The translations under genes and the position numbers were made by a program. A DNA stretch of 61,520 nt from Planctomycetota bacterium (GTDB taxonomy: Bacteria > Planctomycetota > UBA11346): NCBI GenBank assembly GCA_013816485.1, contig JACDEI010000030.1:1-61520 (forward strand). Direction: 5' to 3'. Below, piece by piece: positions 36,721 through 44,810 of the stretch (the first letter of the stretch is position 1; every line of letters starts with the position of its first letter). The notes under the pieces are model-generated. The model was given only the letters and a program-made list of their open reading frames with translations. It was not told the origin of the DNA and searched no databases.

Positions 36721-38951
36721 CAGCGCACGTCCGGAAGGCGATACGCACGCTCTTCGTACAGACGTGAGGCTTCCTGGAAGGCCGCACTGGCACGATCCGC
36801 GAGTGCACTTTGTTCGTCGGTCACGGCGGCAGCCGGCACCACGGTGAAAACATCGCTGGAGCGCCCTTCCCGACGATACCAGGTCACCGTTTTGCGCAGG
36901 CCGAGCACCACCAGATCCTGGTCAGTCAGCAGGCCGATGTCGCGGTTGTGGATCAGCCATGCCCGTCCAGGTGCGGCCAACGGATCCAACAGATCACGTC
37001 CCAGGAACGGCGCGCGATAATCGACGCCAGCAAGCGACAGCAAGGTCGGCACAAGGTCGATCTGCGAGGCCAAGCCATCGATGGTGGCACCCTGGTAACG
37101 CGCTTCCGGCGCCAGCAGCAGGCCTGGGATGCGATAGCTGGCCGCGGGGATCTCGGCCGAGCCATAGACCCGCGCACCGTGATCACCCACCACCAGCAGC
37201 ACGGTGTGGTCGAGGAAACCTTCCGCCGCCGCGCGGTCGAGGTAGGCGGTCAGCGCCTGATCGGCGTATTGCACGGCATTCTGGCGGGTATCCCACGGCT
37301 GAAGCTTCACACTCATCCAGATGCCATAGGCGGCCAGCACCACCGCACCAACCATGATGATGCGGGTGCGTCCGATGCGCCGTCCAAGGAACACCAACAC
37401 CAGTACGAACAGCAGTACGATGCCAGCGGCGATCCCGCCCATGCGCCAGGCCTTGCCCGAGGATATCGTCAGGCCCTTAGTGTTGGGCGTCAGGAACGGC
37501 TTATGGTTGCTGGTGGTCAGCAACGTGCCGAAGAACGGTACACTGGCAGCGCGCGCGTTACGCTGATGTTCCAGCAGACGATCGAATACGTAGCCATCTG
37601 CGGCACCCCAGGCCGTACGGAAGGCATCGGGCGGGAAATCCGATTTCACCACCCCATCCTCAATGAAGCGCTCCCAGCCATTGGCCAAGGCGAACGGCTT
37701 CATGCCATCGAACACCCCGGCGCCACCATAGAAGAATTCGCTGCGGTAGCCCTTGGCCCGCAGCACCTGTGCGATGGTCGCGACATTTTCCGACTTGTCG
37801 CGTTTCCACACCGAATCCCCAGGCAGTGGCATGAACGAACACAACACGCCTTCCAGTCCACGGACCGTGCGATTGCCATTCGCGACCAAATTGGTCAGTA
37901 AGAGGCCACGCTCCGACCAACGGTCGAATCCCGGCGTGCAGGGTTTCTTCCCGCCCAGCCGTCCGACGAACTCCGAGCCCAGGCTTTCTTCGAGCACCAC
38001 CACCACATCAAGTGGCCGTTCCCGCCGGACCGCGGCGGTGAACGTCCGTTGCGGATCGCCAGATGTTGTGCGGCCGAACTCCGTATTGATCAGCGGCGTC
38101 GCCTGCGCCGCGGGCAGGGTGCGGTAGAACTGTTCGAACGACAGGTGGGCAGTGGCGAAGGCGCGCACCAGCTGCACCTGACTGTTGGCCGCGACTTCGT
38201 TCAGCGCCCGTTCACTGATGGGTTGCACCGGCAGCAACCACAATCCAAAGCCTGTGACGCTGGCGGTCCCCAGTGCGACTGCCACGCCCACCAAGCGCTG
38301 CGACCACGGCAACGGCGCGAACTGCGCACCGCGCAGCACGCGGTGCACCGGCCAGGCGATCAGCGCACCAAGCAGCAACGCCGCGGCGACGAAGGCCGGG
38401 ACATTGTAGCTCTGCCAGATATTGATCGCGACCTCCCCAGGAAAGAGCAGGTAGTCGATAGCGATATGGTTGAACCGCGAGGTGAACTCGCTGAAGAAGG
38501 CGTGTTCCACCGCGACCCCGAACAACAGCCCACCGCACACCGCCGTCAGCAGCGAAAAACGCCAGACACCATGCCGCAAGCTCGCGCCGCCGGACACCGC
38601 CAGGAACAACGCCACCGGCACCAGCAGAATGGGAATCGTCAGCAGGTCGTTGAGCAATCCGAGGCCCAGCGCAAGCACGCCCTGCGTCAGCGGTACCGGC
38701 TGATCGAGGGTGACCAGCAACACGATCCGCAGCAGCGTATCGAGCCCGACCATGATCAGGCCGAGCCCGAGCAGCAGCCGTCGGCGTGGCGCCGCCACGG
38801 AAGCGGGAACGGGAACGGGAACGGAAACGAGGGCGGGAACTGGAGTGGGAGCGGGAGTGGGAGCGGGAGTGGGAGCGGGAGTGGGAGTGGGAGCGGGAGC
38901 GGGAGCGGGAGCGAGAACAGTTGGATCGACAACGGGAACAATGACTGGCAT
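36720..38951 (-). CDS. LTA-synthase-like sulfatase-fold phosphotransferase with split catalytic domain
   Basis: 743 aa. The N-terminal 55 residues are a Pro/Ala/Thr/Val repeat, then about five membrane helices (58-245). The extracytoplasmic alkaline-phosphatase-like domain has the metal-binding E321/E322 (VVVVLEESLGSEF), the nucleophile Thr362 in NGNRTVRGLEG, SNHKPF at 481-486 and D590-H591 in VVGDHGARV. Between SNHKPFLTP and the normal continuation RQNAVQYADQALTAYLDRA sits an insert (about 490-550) with two predicted membrane helices (about 505-523 and 531-546), not expected in LtaS/OpgB-type enzymes. It probably transfers a phosphorylated head group from a lipid to a surface polymer or glycan. 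First gene of a three-gene operon with the kinase and regulator. Confidence 0.88.
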   Translation of the reverse strand: MPVIVPVVDPTVLAPAPAPAPTPTPAPTPAPTPAPTPVPALVSVPVPVPASVAAPRRRLLLGLGLIMVGLDTLLRIVLLVTLDQPVPLTQGVLALGLGLLNDLLTIPILLVPVALFLAVSGGASLRHGVWRFSLLTAVCGGLLFGVAVEHAFFSEFTSRFNHIAIDYLLFPGEVAINIWQSYNVPAFVAAALLLGALIAWPVHRVLRGAQFAPLPWSQRLVGVAVALGTASVTGFGLWLLPVQPISERALNEVAANSQVQLVRAFATAHLSFEQFYRTLPAAQATPLINTEFGRTTSGDPQRTFTAAVRRERPLDVVVVLEESLGSEFVGRLGGKKPCTPGFDRWSERGLLLTNLVANGNRTVRGLEGVLCSFMPLPGDSVWKRDKSENVATIAQVLRAKGYRSEFFYGGAGVFDGMKPFALANGWERFIEDGVVKSDFPPDAFRTAWGAADGYVFDRLLEHQRNARAASVPFFGTLLTTSNHKPFLTPNTKGLTISSGKAWRMGGIAAGIVLLFVLVLVFLGRRIGRTRIIMVGAVVLAAYGIWMSVKLQPWDTRQNAVQYADQALTAYLDRAAAEGFLDHTVLLVVGDHGARVYGSAEIPAASYRIPGLLLAPEARYQGATIDGLASQIDLVPTLLSLAGVDYRAPFLGRDLLDPLAAPGRAWLIHNRDIGLLTDQDLVVLGLRKTVTWYRREGRSSDVFTVVPAAAVTDEQSALADRASAAFQEASRLYEERAYRLPDVR
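38841..38915. repeat. Hexanucleotide tandem repeat GGGAGY encoding a Pro/Ala/Thr tail
   Basis: About twelve copies of GGGAGC/GGGAGT lie within the first codons of the phosphotransferase gene (minus strand), encoding the alternating Ala-Pro/Thr-Pro residues 12-38. Because the unit is 6 nt, copy-number changes would lengthen or shorten the cytoplasmic tail without changing frame. Confidence 0.9.
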
Positions 38952-39070
38952 GCGTACTCCTGACGGAGCGCCATGTTCAGCGCTCTGCGGCGACCAGCGG
39001 GAGTACCTTCGTACGGTGTACAGTACCTTCGTTCTGTCCCGGCGCTCTTCCGCCCAGGTAAGTTGTGGTC

Positions 39071-40000
39071 ATGAAATACGCCCGTTGTCTTCTGCTGGGT
39101 GTGTTGCCCTCCATGCTGCTGGCGGTGGAAGCCGATCCCCTGACCGACCCGTTTGGCCTGGGTGGACGGCTGGCACCCCTGCCTGTGATAGAACGTCCCG
39201 CTGACGCCGACACCGACACCGACGACACCGACGACCGCGTCAGCACTGGCCAGTTCTGGTTCGGCAAACGCGTCGTGGTCGACACCTGGGACATCGTGTC
39301 CTCACCATTCGATTGGAGCGGCAAGGAGTGGGCGATCGCCGGTGCTGCCGTCGGAGCCACGGTCGCCACCGGATTGTTCGTCGACCGCCACTTCCAGGAC
39401 GAAAGCCAGGAAAGCCGCAGTCCCGACAAGGACCGTTGGTCAGGTGCCTGGGGCCAGCTCGGCACCCTCTACTCCATTGGCGTGCTCGGCGCGGCCGGCA
39501 CCTACGGTTGGCTCGCGGATGACGAACGCGGCGTGAATGTGCTGGTCGATGGCCTGGAGGCATCGGTGATCAACTCAGTCATCCTCACCCCTGTCCTCAA
39601 GTACACCGTCGGGCGATCACGACCGAACAAGACTGGTCAGGATTCCGATGTCTTCGCACCATTCGGAGGTGAGACGTCCTTTCCCTCCGGCCATACGTCG
39701 CAGGCGTTCACCGTCGCCTCGGTGCTGGCGTTCTCCTTCGACGATCAGCCGGTGGTCGGCGGACTGGCGTTCGCCCTGGCCACCGGCGTGGGAATGAGCC
39801 GCATCAACGACGACATGCACTACGCCTCCGACGTGGTGGCGGGCGCGATCCTCGGCACCTGGATCGGTTACGAAGTCGTGCACTACAACCGCCGACGCCG
39901 TGGTGAGGAGGTGGAACGCTCCCGTCGCATCACCGATGCCAAGGTCGATTTGATCTTCGATGGCGACCGCAAAGGGCTGTCGTTCACCTGGCATTGGTGA
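39071..40000 (+). CDS. PAP2 family phosphatase, exported
   Basis: 309 aa from the ATG at 39071 (a GTG at 39065 is possible). A signal peptide is followed by a Asp/Thr-rich linker (about 40-58). All three PAP2 motifs are intact: K-Y-T-V-G-R-S-R-P near residue 177, FPSGHTSQAF near 200 and SRINDDMHYASD near 241. Weak membrane segments precede the core. The C-terminal basic RRRRGEEVERSRR is followed by a DLIFDGDRKGLSFTWHW end, resembling a beta-barrel-like or membrane-associated tail. It is divergent from the phosphotransferase operon and probably dephosphorylates undecaprenyl or other lipid phosphates outside the cytoplasm. Confidence 0.9.
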   Translation: MKYARCLLLGVLPSMLLAVEADPLTDPFGLGGRLAPLPVIERPADADTDTDDTDDRVSTGQFWFGKRVVVDTWDIVSSPFDWSGKEWAIAGAAVGATVATGLFVDRHFQDESQESRSPDKDRWSGAWGQLGTLYSIGVLGAAGTYGWLADDERGVNVLVDGLEASVINSVILTPVLKYTVGRSRPNKTGQDSDVFAPFGGETSFPSGHTSQAFTVASVLAFSFDDQPVVGGLAFALATGVGMSRINDDMHYASDVVAGAILGTWIGYEVVHYNRRRRGEEVERSRRITDAKVDLIFDGDRKGLSFTWHW

Positions 40001-40069
40001 ACCGTCCTCGACAGCGCCGCGTGACGGTCGACGACGAGCACACCGTGATCAGCGCCACGTCAGCACATT

Positions 40070-41242
40070 GTGTCCAAGCCCGGTCGTCGTTACGGTCCCG
40101 TCGTGTCACCCCTGCGCTGGATCGTGATTGGATGCTTGGCGGTGGTCATCGGCGTGGTGGTGCTGTGGCGTCTGACCACCGAGGAACCTGCCGCAGCGCA
40201 TAGATTGGCCCGCGTGGCTGACGATGATCTGCTGCCGGAACTGGCGTTGGAGCACCCTGAAACACAGCGACACGCGTTCCGCGCACCAACACCGGTCGCG
40301 GTCAGCAGCGTATCGACATCAACAACGCCGACGGCCCCGGCACCACCGATGGTCAGCATCGCCGACTTAACGAGCGAAAATGAGGTGCGTCGCTGGCTGG
40401 AAAACCAGGCCGCGCACATGGCCGGCGAGACCGGATGGTCGCGCAAGGATCCGCTGGTGGATGAATTCGCCCGCGTGCCATCGGCATATTGGGGCGTAAT
40501 GCTCGATGCCGCCAAACACTTCACCAGCAAGGCCCGTGGCCTGACTGAAGAGGCGCTGATCCGTTCGGCCGGAGTGGAGCACCGCGAGCTGGTGCTGAAG
40601 GCATTCTCAGAGCAGCTCTTCCTGGTCGATGTGGTCACGCGCTATGGTTGGGTGGAGGACTGCGCCGACACCATGCGCAAGCGACTGAAGGATCCCAAGT
40701 TCACCAGCAATCGCATGGGCGATACCACCCAGCTGCTCGTCGCGCTGGCGAGCCTGCATGACGAGCGTGATTTCACGTTGTTCGCTGACGTCCTGCGCAG
40801 CACGCGCTACGGCTACTGGCAGGCACGGATGGCACGCGCGCTGACGACGGTGCCGGGCTTCGATCTCGATGCCGCGGCGACATCGGCCTGGCGCTACTAC
40901 GAACAGGGACAATACCCGGATCACCAGGATGGTTTCGCCGTCGCCGCGGCACGGGCCGGAATCGCCGCCGCGTTGCCCATCTCCGTGCTGCATGCCGCTG
41001 GCGGCAAAGGCACGAAGTGGTCAAGCGGCGAGTTGCAGGATGAAGCCCGCGCGCTGCTGCGCGACCACCTCGGACTTCACATCGATGCCGACGATGGCAC
41101 TGCCGCGCTGGCTTGGTGGGAATCGGCCAAGGACCAGGTGCGCTGGGACGCGGACACCCGCCGGTGGACCGGCCCGAAACCGCCCGTGTTCCCGCTGAAG
41201 CAGGAGCAGCCGGCGATCACACCTGGGGCGAACGATTTCTGA
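40070..41242 (+). CDS. Hypothetical membrane-anchored protein, 390 aa
   Basis: Starts at a GTG (40070). One membrane helix (about 16-33, WIVIGCLAVVIGVVVLW) is followed by a Thr/Pro/Ala-rich linker (about 75-98) and an all-helical C-terminal domain of about 290 residues (RRWLENQAAHMAGETGW ... AAWKSAK-like helices). No known family was recognised. The helical part looks like degenerate HEAT/TPR units, as in the next gene. It is on the same strand as the PAP2 gene, 69 nt after it, and may belong to the envelope module. Confidence 0.7.
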   Translation: MSKPGRRYGPVVSPLRWIVIGCLAVVIGVVVLWRLTTEEPAAAHRLARVADDDLLPELALEHPETQRHAFRAPTPVAVSSVSTSTTPTAPAPPMVSIADLTSENEVRRWLENQAAHMAGETGWSRKDPLVDEFARVPSAYWGVMLDAAKHFTSKARGLTEEALIRSAGVEHRELVLKAFSEQLFLVDVVTRYGWVEDCADTMRKRLKDPKFTSNRMGDTTQLLVALASLHDERDFTLFADVLRSTRYGYWQARMARALTTVPGFDLDAAATSAWRYYEQGQYPDHQDGFAVAAARAGIAAALPISVLHAAGGKGTKWSSGELQDEARALLRDHLGLHIDADDGTAALAWWESAKDQVRWDADTRRWTGPKPPVFPLKQEQPAITPGANDF

Positions 41243-41335
41243 CACGTATCCATGCCGGTCGGCAGGACCGGCGGGAATGGGGTGTTCCGGACTTGCTGAT
41301 GAACCCCAAGGAACCACCCACGTTGATGCTGGGCT

Positions 41336-42826
41336 ATGCCCGACCTTCCCATCAGCCGACGCCTCCACGATGGCATCCCGGTGTTGTGGTGCCTGCTGTT
41401 GGTCATGACGATCCTGCCCGCGGCTTGGGCTGAAACGGTTCTGGATCCGACCCGGATTGGTCCGCAACGCACCGCCGTCCTGACCCAGGTGCTCGAACGC
41501 ATGCGTCTGCGGTTGTGGAGCGCCGAGGTCATCGCCGATAACGGGATCCCCAGCGGGTGGCGATCGTTCAGCGGCGGCCTCCATCTGCGCTCGATGTCGA
41601 TCATCCCTCCGGCTGTCGATTGGTGGGTGCTGCCACCGGACTGGATCGGCATCCGCCAGCCGGGGTCGGACAGCGACGATTACACGCTGATCCGGCGCAA
41701 CGATCTGCTGATCGTGATCGGCGCGCCAATCGATCAGCAACGACTGCATGGCCTGCTCAGCGAACTCCTGCCTGGGTCGCCGTCGGATGAGCATGCAGCA
41801 CAGGTCGACGCTCATCGCACTCCGGAACAGTCCGCAGCAAGCGACCACATGGCGCAGGACTTGGTCGCCCGCTTCTGTCCCGACCCCGCCAACATCCGCG
41901 CCGCGATCGACTCGCTGAACGACCTGCGCATTCCGGCACACACGGTCTTCGCCGACGGCGTACGCTCGGATGACCCCGCTGTCGTGCAGTCGGCGATCGC
42001 TGCGCTGGGCGACCTCGGCGGAACACCAGCCGTCAACCTGCTGCTGCCCGAATTACTGCGCGCGGAGGACGCGCCCCGCGACGTTAACCGCAAGCGCAGC
42101 ACAGCGCGTGCACTCCTGCAGATCGCCGATCCCACCAGCGGTCCCGCGCTGCTGGCCAACCTCGCGCAGGTGCATGACGAGGAGGCACGGATGGATGTCG
42201 CCGAGACCCTCGAACGCATTGAATACCGCCCAGCGGGCGACGCCCTGCTCGCGCTGTGCTCACAGGCATCGCGACCGTACCCGCGTGGACGCTACGCTAA
42301 AATTTTGGCGAGTCTGCGCCATGAAGCAGCGATACCGCTCCTGCGCCAACTGTGTGGCGATGCCGGGATCACCGGTGCGACTCTGACCGGTTTGATCCGG
42401 CCCAGCGTCCTGGGCGACAACCTGGATCACCGGCCGGAGATCGCCCTGCTACGACTGACGGCACCCTGGGGGCCGGCCGCTGATGGCGTCCGCCTGCTGC
42501 TGGTGCCGTTCCCACACACCACGATCCGCCGTGATTGCCGCATCGCCCTGCTGATCGAGAACCAGAGCACCGAGGATCGCAGCGCGACCGGTTTCCTCTC
42601 CGGCGGAATGATCACCATCGACGGTGTCCCCCATGTCGCCGCGCCAAGCAACGTCGAAGGCTGCTTCACTTTTTCCCACCACGGAACCTGGCTGGAGGTG
42701 ATCGACCTCAGCCGCTTCATCACCACGCCCGGAACCTACCGCATCAGTTACCGCACCGGCCGTGCGGTTTCCAATGCGGTGCAACTCGACATCGCAGCCC
42801 CACCTGGGCCTCGGCCACGGCGCTGA
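41336..42826 (+). CDS. Hypothetical exported protein with HEAT-like repeats
   Basis: 496 aa. A signal-anchor or long signal peptide is at about 12-32 (GIPVLWCLLLVMTILPAAWA). Residues about 160-330 contain HEAT-like helical units (DDPAVVQSAIAALGDLGGTPAV, DPTSGPALLANLAQVHDEEA). The C-terminal 130 residues look beta-rich (RIALLIENQSTEDRSATGF, GTYRISYRTGRAVS), like an immunoglobulin-type domain. No enzyme motif was seen. Located 93 nt after a protein with a similar exported helical layout; the two could be functionally linked. Confidence 0.7.
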   Translation: MPDLPISRRLHDGIPVLWCLLLVMTILPAAWAETVLDPTRIGPQRTAVLTQVLERMRLRLWSAEVIADNGIPSGWRSFSGGLHLRSMSIIPPAVDWWVLPPDWIGIRQPGSDSDDYTLIRRNDLLIVIGAPIDQQRLHGLLSELLPGSPSDEHAAQVDAHRTPEQSAASDHMAQDLVARFCPDPANIRAAIDSLNDLRIPAHTVFADGVRSDDPAVVQSAIAALGDLGGTPAVNLLLPELLRAEDAPRDVNRKRSTARALLQIADPTSGPALLANLAQVHDEEARMDVAETLERIEYRPAGDALLALCSQASRPYPRGRYAKILASLRHEAAIPLLRQLCGDAGITGATLTGLIRPSVLGDNLDHRPEIALLRLTAPWGPAADGVRLLLVPFPHTTIRRDCRIALLIENQSTEDRSATGFLSGGMITIDGVPHVAAPSNVEGCFTFSHHGTWLEVIDLSRFITTPGTYRISYRTGRAVSNAVQLDIAAPPGPRPRR

Positions 42827-42930
42827 TCCCAGCCGCGCAGCTGTCTCCGCATGGCGACGTTCCGCATGGTGACGTGCTCCGCGTGGCGACGTGACGCGCG
42901 GAGCCGGACGAACGGAAGATTGGTAAATTG

Positions 42931-43178
42931 GGTTCTTCGGCGAGATGAGTGGGTGAACCAAATGCAAGTCGGCCCGACAGTCCTCTAAAGGGAAGGCCTG
43001 ACGGCTTGCCACAGAGGCCACTGATGCCACAGATGCCACAGAGATGGGAAAACCAGTTCTTCTCGGTGGCCTCTGTGGCCTCTGTGGCCTCTGTGGCCTC
43101 TGTGGCCTCTGTGGCAGGTTGTCTTGCCTTTGTTCTGGCCCTTGCCCAAGTATCACCCACTCGCCTCGCCGAAGAACC
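42931..43178. repeat. Giant nested hairpin with GGCCTCTGT tandem arms
   Basis: Outer arms 42931-42956 and 43153-43178 match at 24 of 26 positions (GGTTCTTCGGCGAG...). Inner left GCCACAGAGG/GCCACAGAT units (43008-43043) face five or more tandem GGCCTCTGT units (43065-43115). Between the outer and inner arms, AAGGCCTGACGGCTTGCC is matched imperfectly by GGCAGGTTGTCTTGCCTT, so almost all 250 nt can fold as one stem. Just before it (42846-42893) lie three tandem CTCCGCATGGCGACGT-like units. The gap 42827-43228 holds no gene. Confidence 0.88.
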
Positions 43179-43228
43179 GTAAATTGCTCAGCGCCACAGG
43201 CTGATTGCGGGTACAATCACCCACAGCC

Positions 43229-43468
43229 ATGGACCACTCCGCCACCTCCTTGCTTCCTGGCCATCCAGGCCAGCCGCACCCCCTCGGCACCGACCTCCGG
43301 CTGTGCCATGGGACGCGCCAGATCCGCGTGTTGTCATTACCACGCAACTGCCGCCGGAAGATCCTGTTGTACCGCTGGGAGGACAGCTTCGGTGATTGCG
43401 GCTTGGTGGTTTGGCCGCCGCCCGCGGGAGTCCTGATATCCCACCACGTCAAACCGTCGGCGAACTGA
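43229..43468 (+). CDS. Possible small protein, 79 aa
   Basis: The frame starts at the ATG 43229 and encodes a basic, cysteine-containing protein (LSLPRNCRRKILLYRWEDSFGDCGLVVWPPPAG). It lies between a hairpin element and the convergent LacI gene and has no recognised family or clear ribosome-binding site. The composition is less shadow-like than its neighbours. It could be a real small gene or chance in high-GC DNA. Confidence 0.35.
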   Translation: MDHSATSLLPGHPGQPHPLGTDLRLCHGTRQIRVLSLPRNCRRKILLYRWEDSFGDCGLVVWPPPAGVLISHHVKPSAN

Positions 43469-43545
43469 GCGATCGCAGATCGTCTTACAGCAGACTCAGG
43501 CGTCATCGACGCTGGCCACGTACCAGCGTCAATCCCGGCTGATGC

Positions 43546-44616
43546 TCACGCGGGCGCGGACGGCGGCGCGACGGAGGTCCCCAGTTCCCACCACGCATAC
43601 GGCAACGCCACCGACGGCTGACGGCGGCGCGGTTGGGCCAGCTTGCGCACCATCATCTCGGCGCTGGCCATACCCAATCGGTGGGACTCGCAGTACATCC
43701 GGCTGAGAGTCAGGCCGGCGGGGCGCGCTTCGTCCTGGGCGCAATAGACGATGCTGAGTTGTTCCGGCACGGCGATGCCAAGCCGGCCGGCGGCGAGCTG
43801 GATCGCCAAGGCTTGCTCACCGCTGTAGCACAGGACCGCTGTCGGCCGCGTCTTGGCCGAGCGGGCGACGGCGGCGCGCAGCCACGCTTCGACCCGCTCA
43901 TGGAGCGACTGCCCAGCGGTTTCGGCGAGCTCAACGACGTTGTCCGCCAAGCCCGAAGCTGCCATCGCGGCGCGGTAGCCCGCTTCGCGCTCGCGACTGG
44001 AATAGTGATCCGCGCTGCCACCACCAAGGTAGGCGATACGGCGATGCCGAAGCGCGTGCAGACGTGTGATGGCATCGACCGCCGCTTGGTGGTCGTCATA
44101 ACACACACTGTCGTGCGCACGCCGATCGTTCAGCCAGACCAACGGCAGGCCGCAGCGATTCAGGGCGCGGCGCATCGCTGCGGTTTCGGGTTTGTGGTGC
44201 AGCAGCATCAGTCCATCGACCGACAGGCTGGCGAGGATGGCGGGCAGGCGATCGCTGCTGGCGAGCAGCTCATCGCTCATCCGCGTGGCGACCAGGGCGA
44301 TCTCGGCGGTAGAGAGTCCATCGTGCAGGCCCTTGAGGAAGACGTGCGAAAAGCTGCTCGCGGAATCGCCCATGCCCATGACGAAGCCGACTTGGCCGAA
44401 ACGTCCGGTGCGGGTGCTGCGCGCGGCGAGGTTCGGCTTATACCCGAGCGTGTGGGCGAGGGCGCGGATGCGTTCGCCGCGTTTCGAGGCGGAACTCCAT
44501 ACCTCTCCCTCGCGTTCGTTGAGCACGCGGTAGACGGTGCGCGTCGACACCCCGACCTCGGCGGCGATGGTGGCGAGGATCGTGCGGGCGGCGCTCAGGC
44601 TGGGTGGCAGGGCCAT
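43546..44616 (-). CDS. LacI-family transcriptional regulator
   Basis: 356 aa. The N-terminal helix-turn-helix and hinge are at about 12-62 (ATIAAEVGVSTRTVYRVLNE ... LAHTLGYKPNLAARSTRTGR). A periplasmic-binding-like sensor domain follows (about 75-335; SVDGLMLLHHKP, RRIAYLGGGSADHYSSRERE, ALAIQLAAGRLGIAVPEQLS). It is divergent from the 1206-aa beta-helix gene, with a perfect 14-bp palindrome between them that is the natural operator candidate. It probably represses the carbohydrate genes to its right until a sugar effector binds. Confidence 0.93.
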   Translation of the reverse strand: MALPPSLSAARTILATIAAEVGVSTRTVYRVLNEREGEVWSSASKRGERIRALAHTLGYKPNLAARSTRTGRFGQVGFVMGMGDSASSFSHVFLKGLHDGLSTAEIALVATRMSDELLASSDRLPAILASLSVDGLMLLHHKPETAAMRRALNRCGLPLVWLNDRRAHDSVCYDDHQAAVDAITRLHALRHRRIAYLGGGSADHYSSREREAGYRAAMAASGLADNVVELAETAGQSLHERVEAWLRAAVARSAKTRPTAVLCYSGEQALAIQLAAGRLGIAVPEQLSIVYCAQDEARPAGLTLSRMYCESHRLGMASAEMMVRKLAQPRRRQPSVALPYAWWELGTSVAPPSAPA

Positions 44617-44729
44617 GGGCAGGTTTCCGCGACTAGCCGGCGGCTGTCGCTGCGTGTGCGTCGGGCATCAGGCCGTGGTCTGAGGTACTTGTGCAGGGTG
44701 CGAACGTCCTGGCCGGTCACAAGACGTAT

Positions 44730-44743
44730 TGTCAACGTTGACA
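44730..44743. promoter_or_regulatory. Candidate LacI-family operator TGTCAACGTTGACA
   Basis: A perfect 14-bp palindrome with a central CG, as LacI-family operators have, lies in the 194-nt gap between the divergent LacI gene and the beta-helix gene. It contains TTGACA on each strand, so a bound repressor could cover the -35 boxes of both promoters. No convincing -10 box was found. Confidence 0.6.
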
Positions 44744-44810
44744 GTATGTACCGCGGGCCTCGGATGACCGTCGCCGGCAAGAGCCGGCAAGAGCCGCCAG
44801 GAGCCAACCA

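Noticed and set aside
35239..37020. 593-aa plus-strand open frame opposite the kinase and phosphotransferase
   Set aside because: A high-GC shadow rich in Arg, Gln and His; the opposite strand has clear domain motifs. The same applies to 4419-6068, 2298-3401 and 45333-46649.
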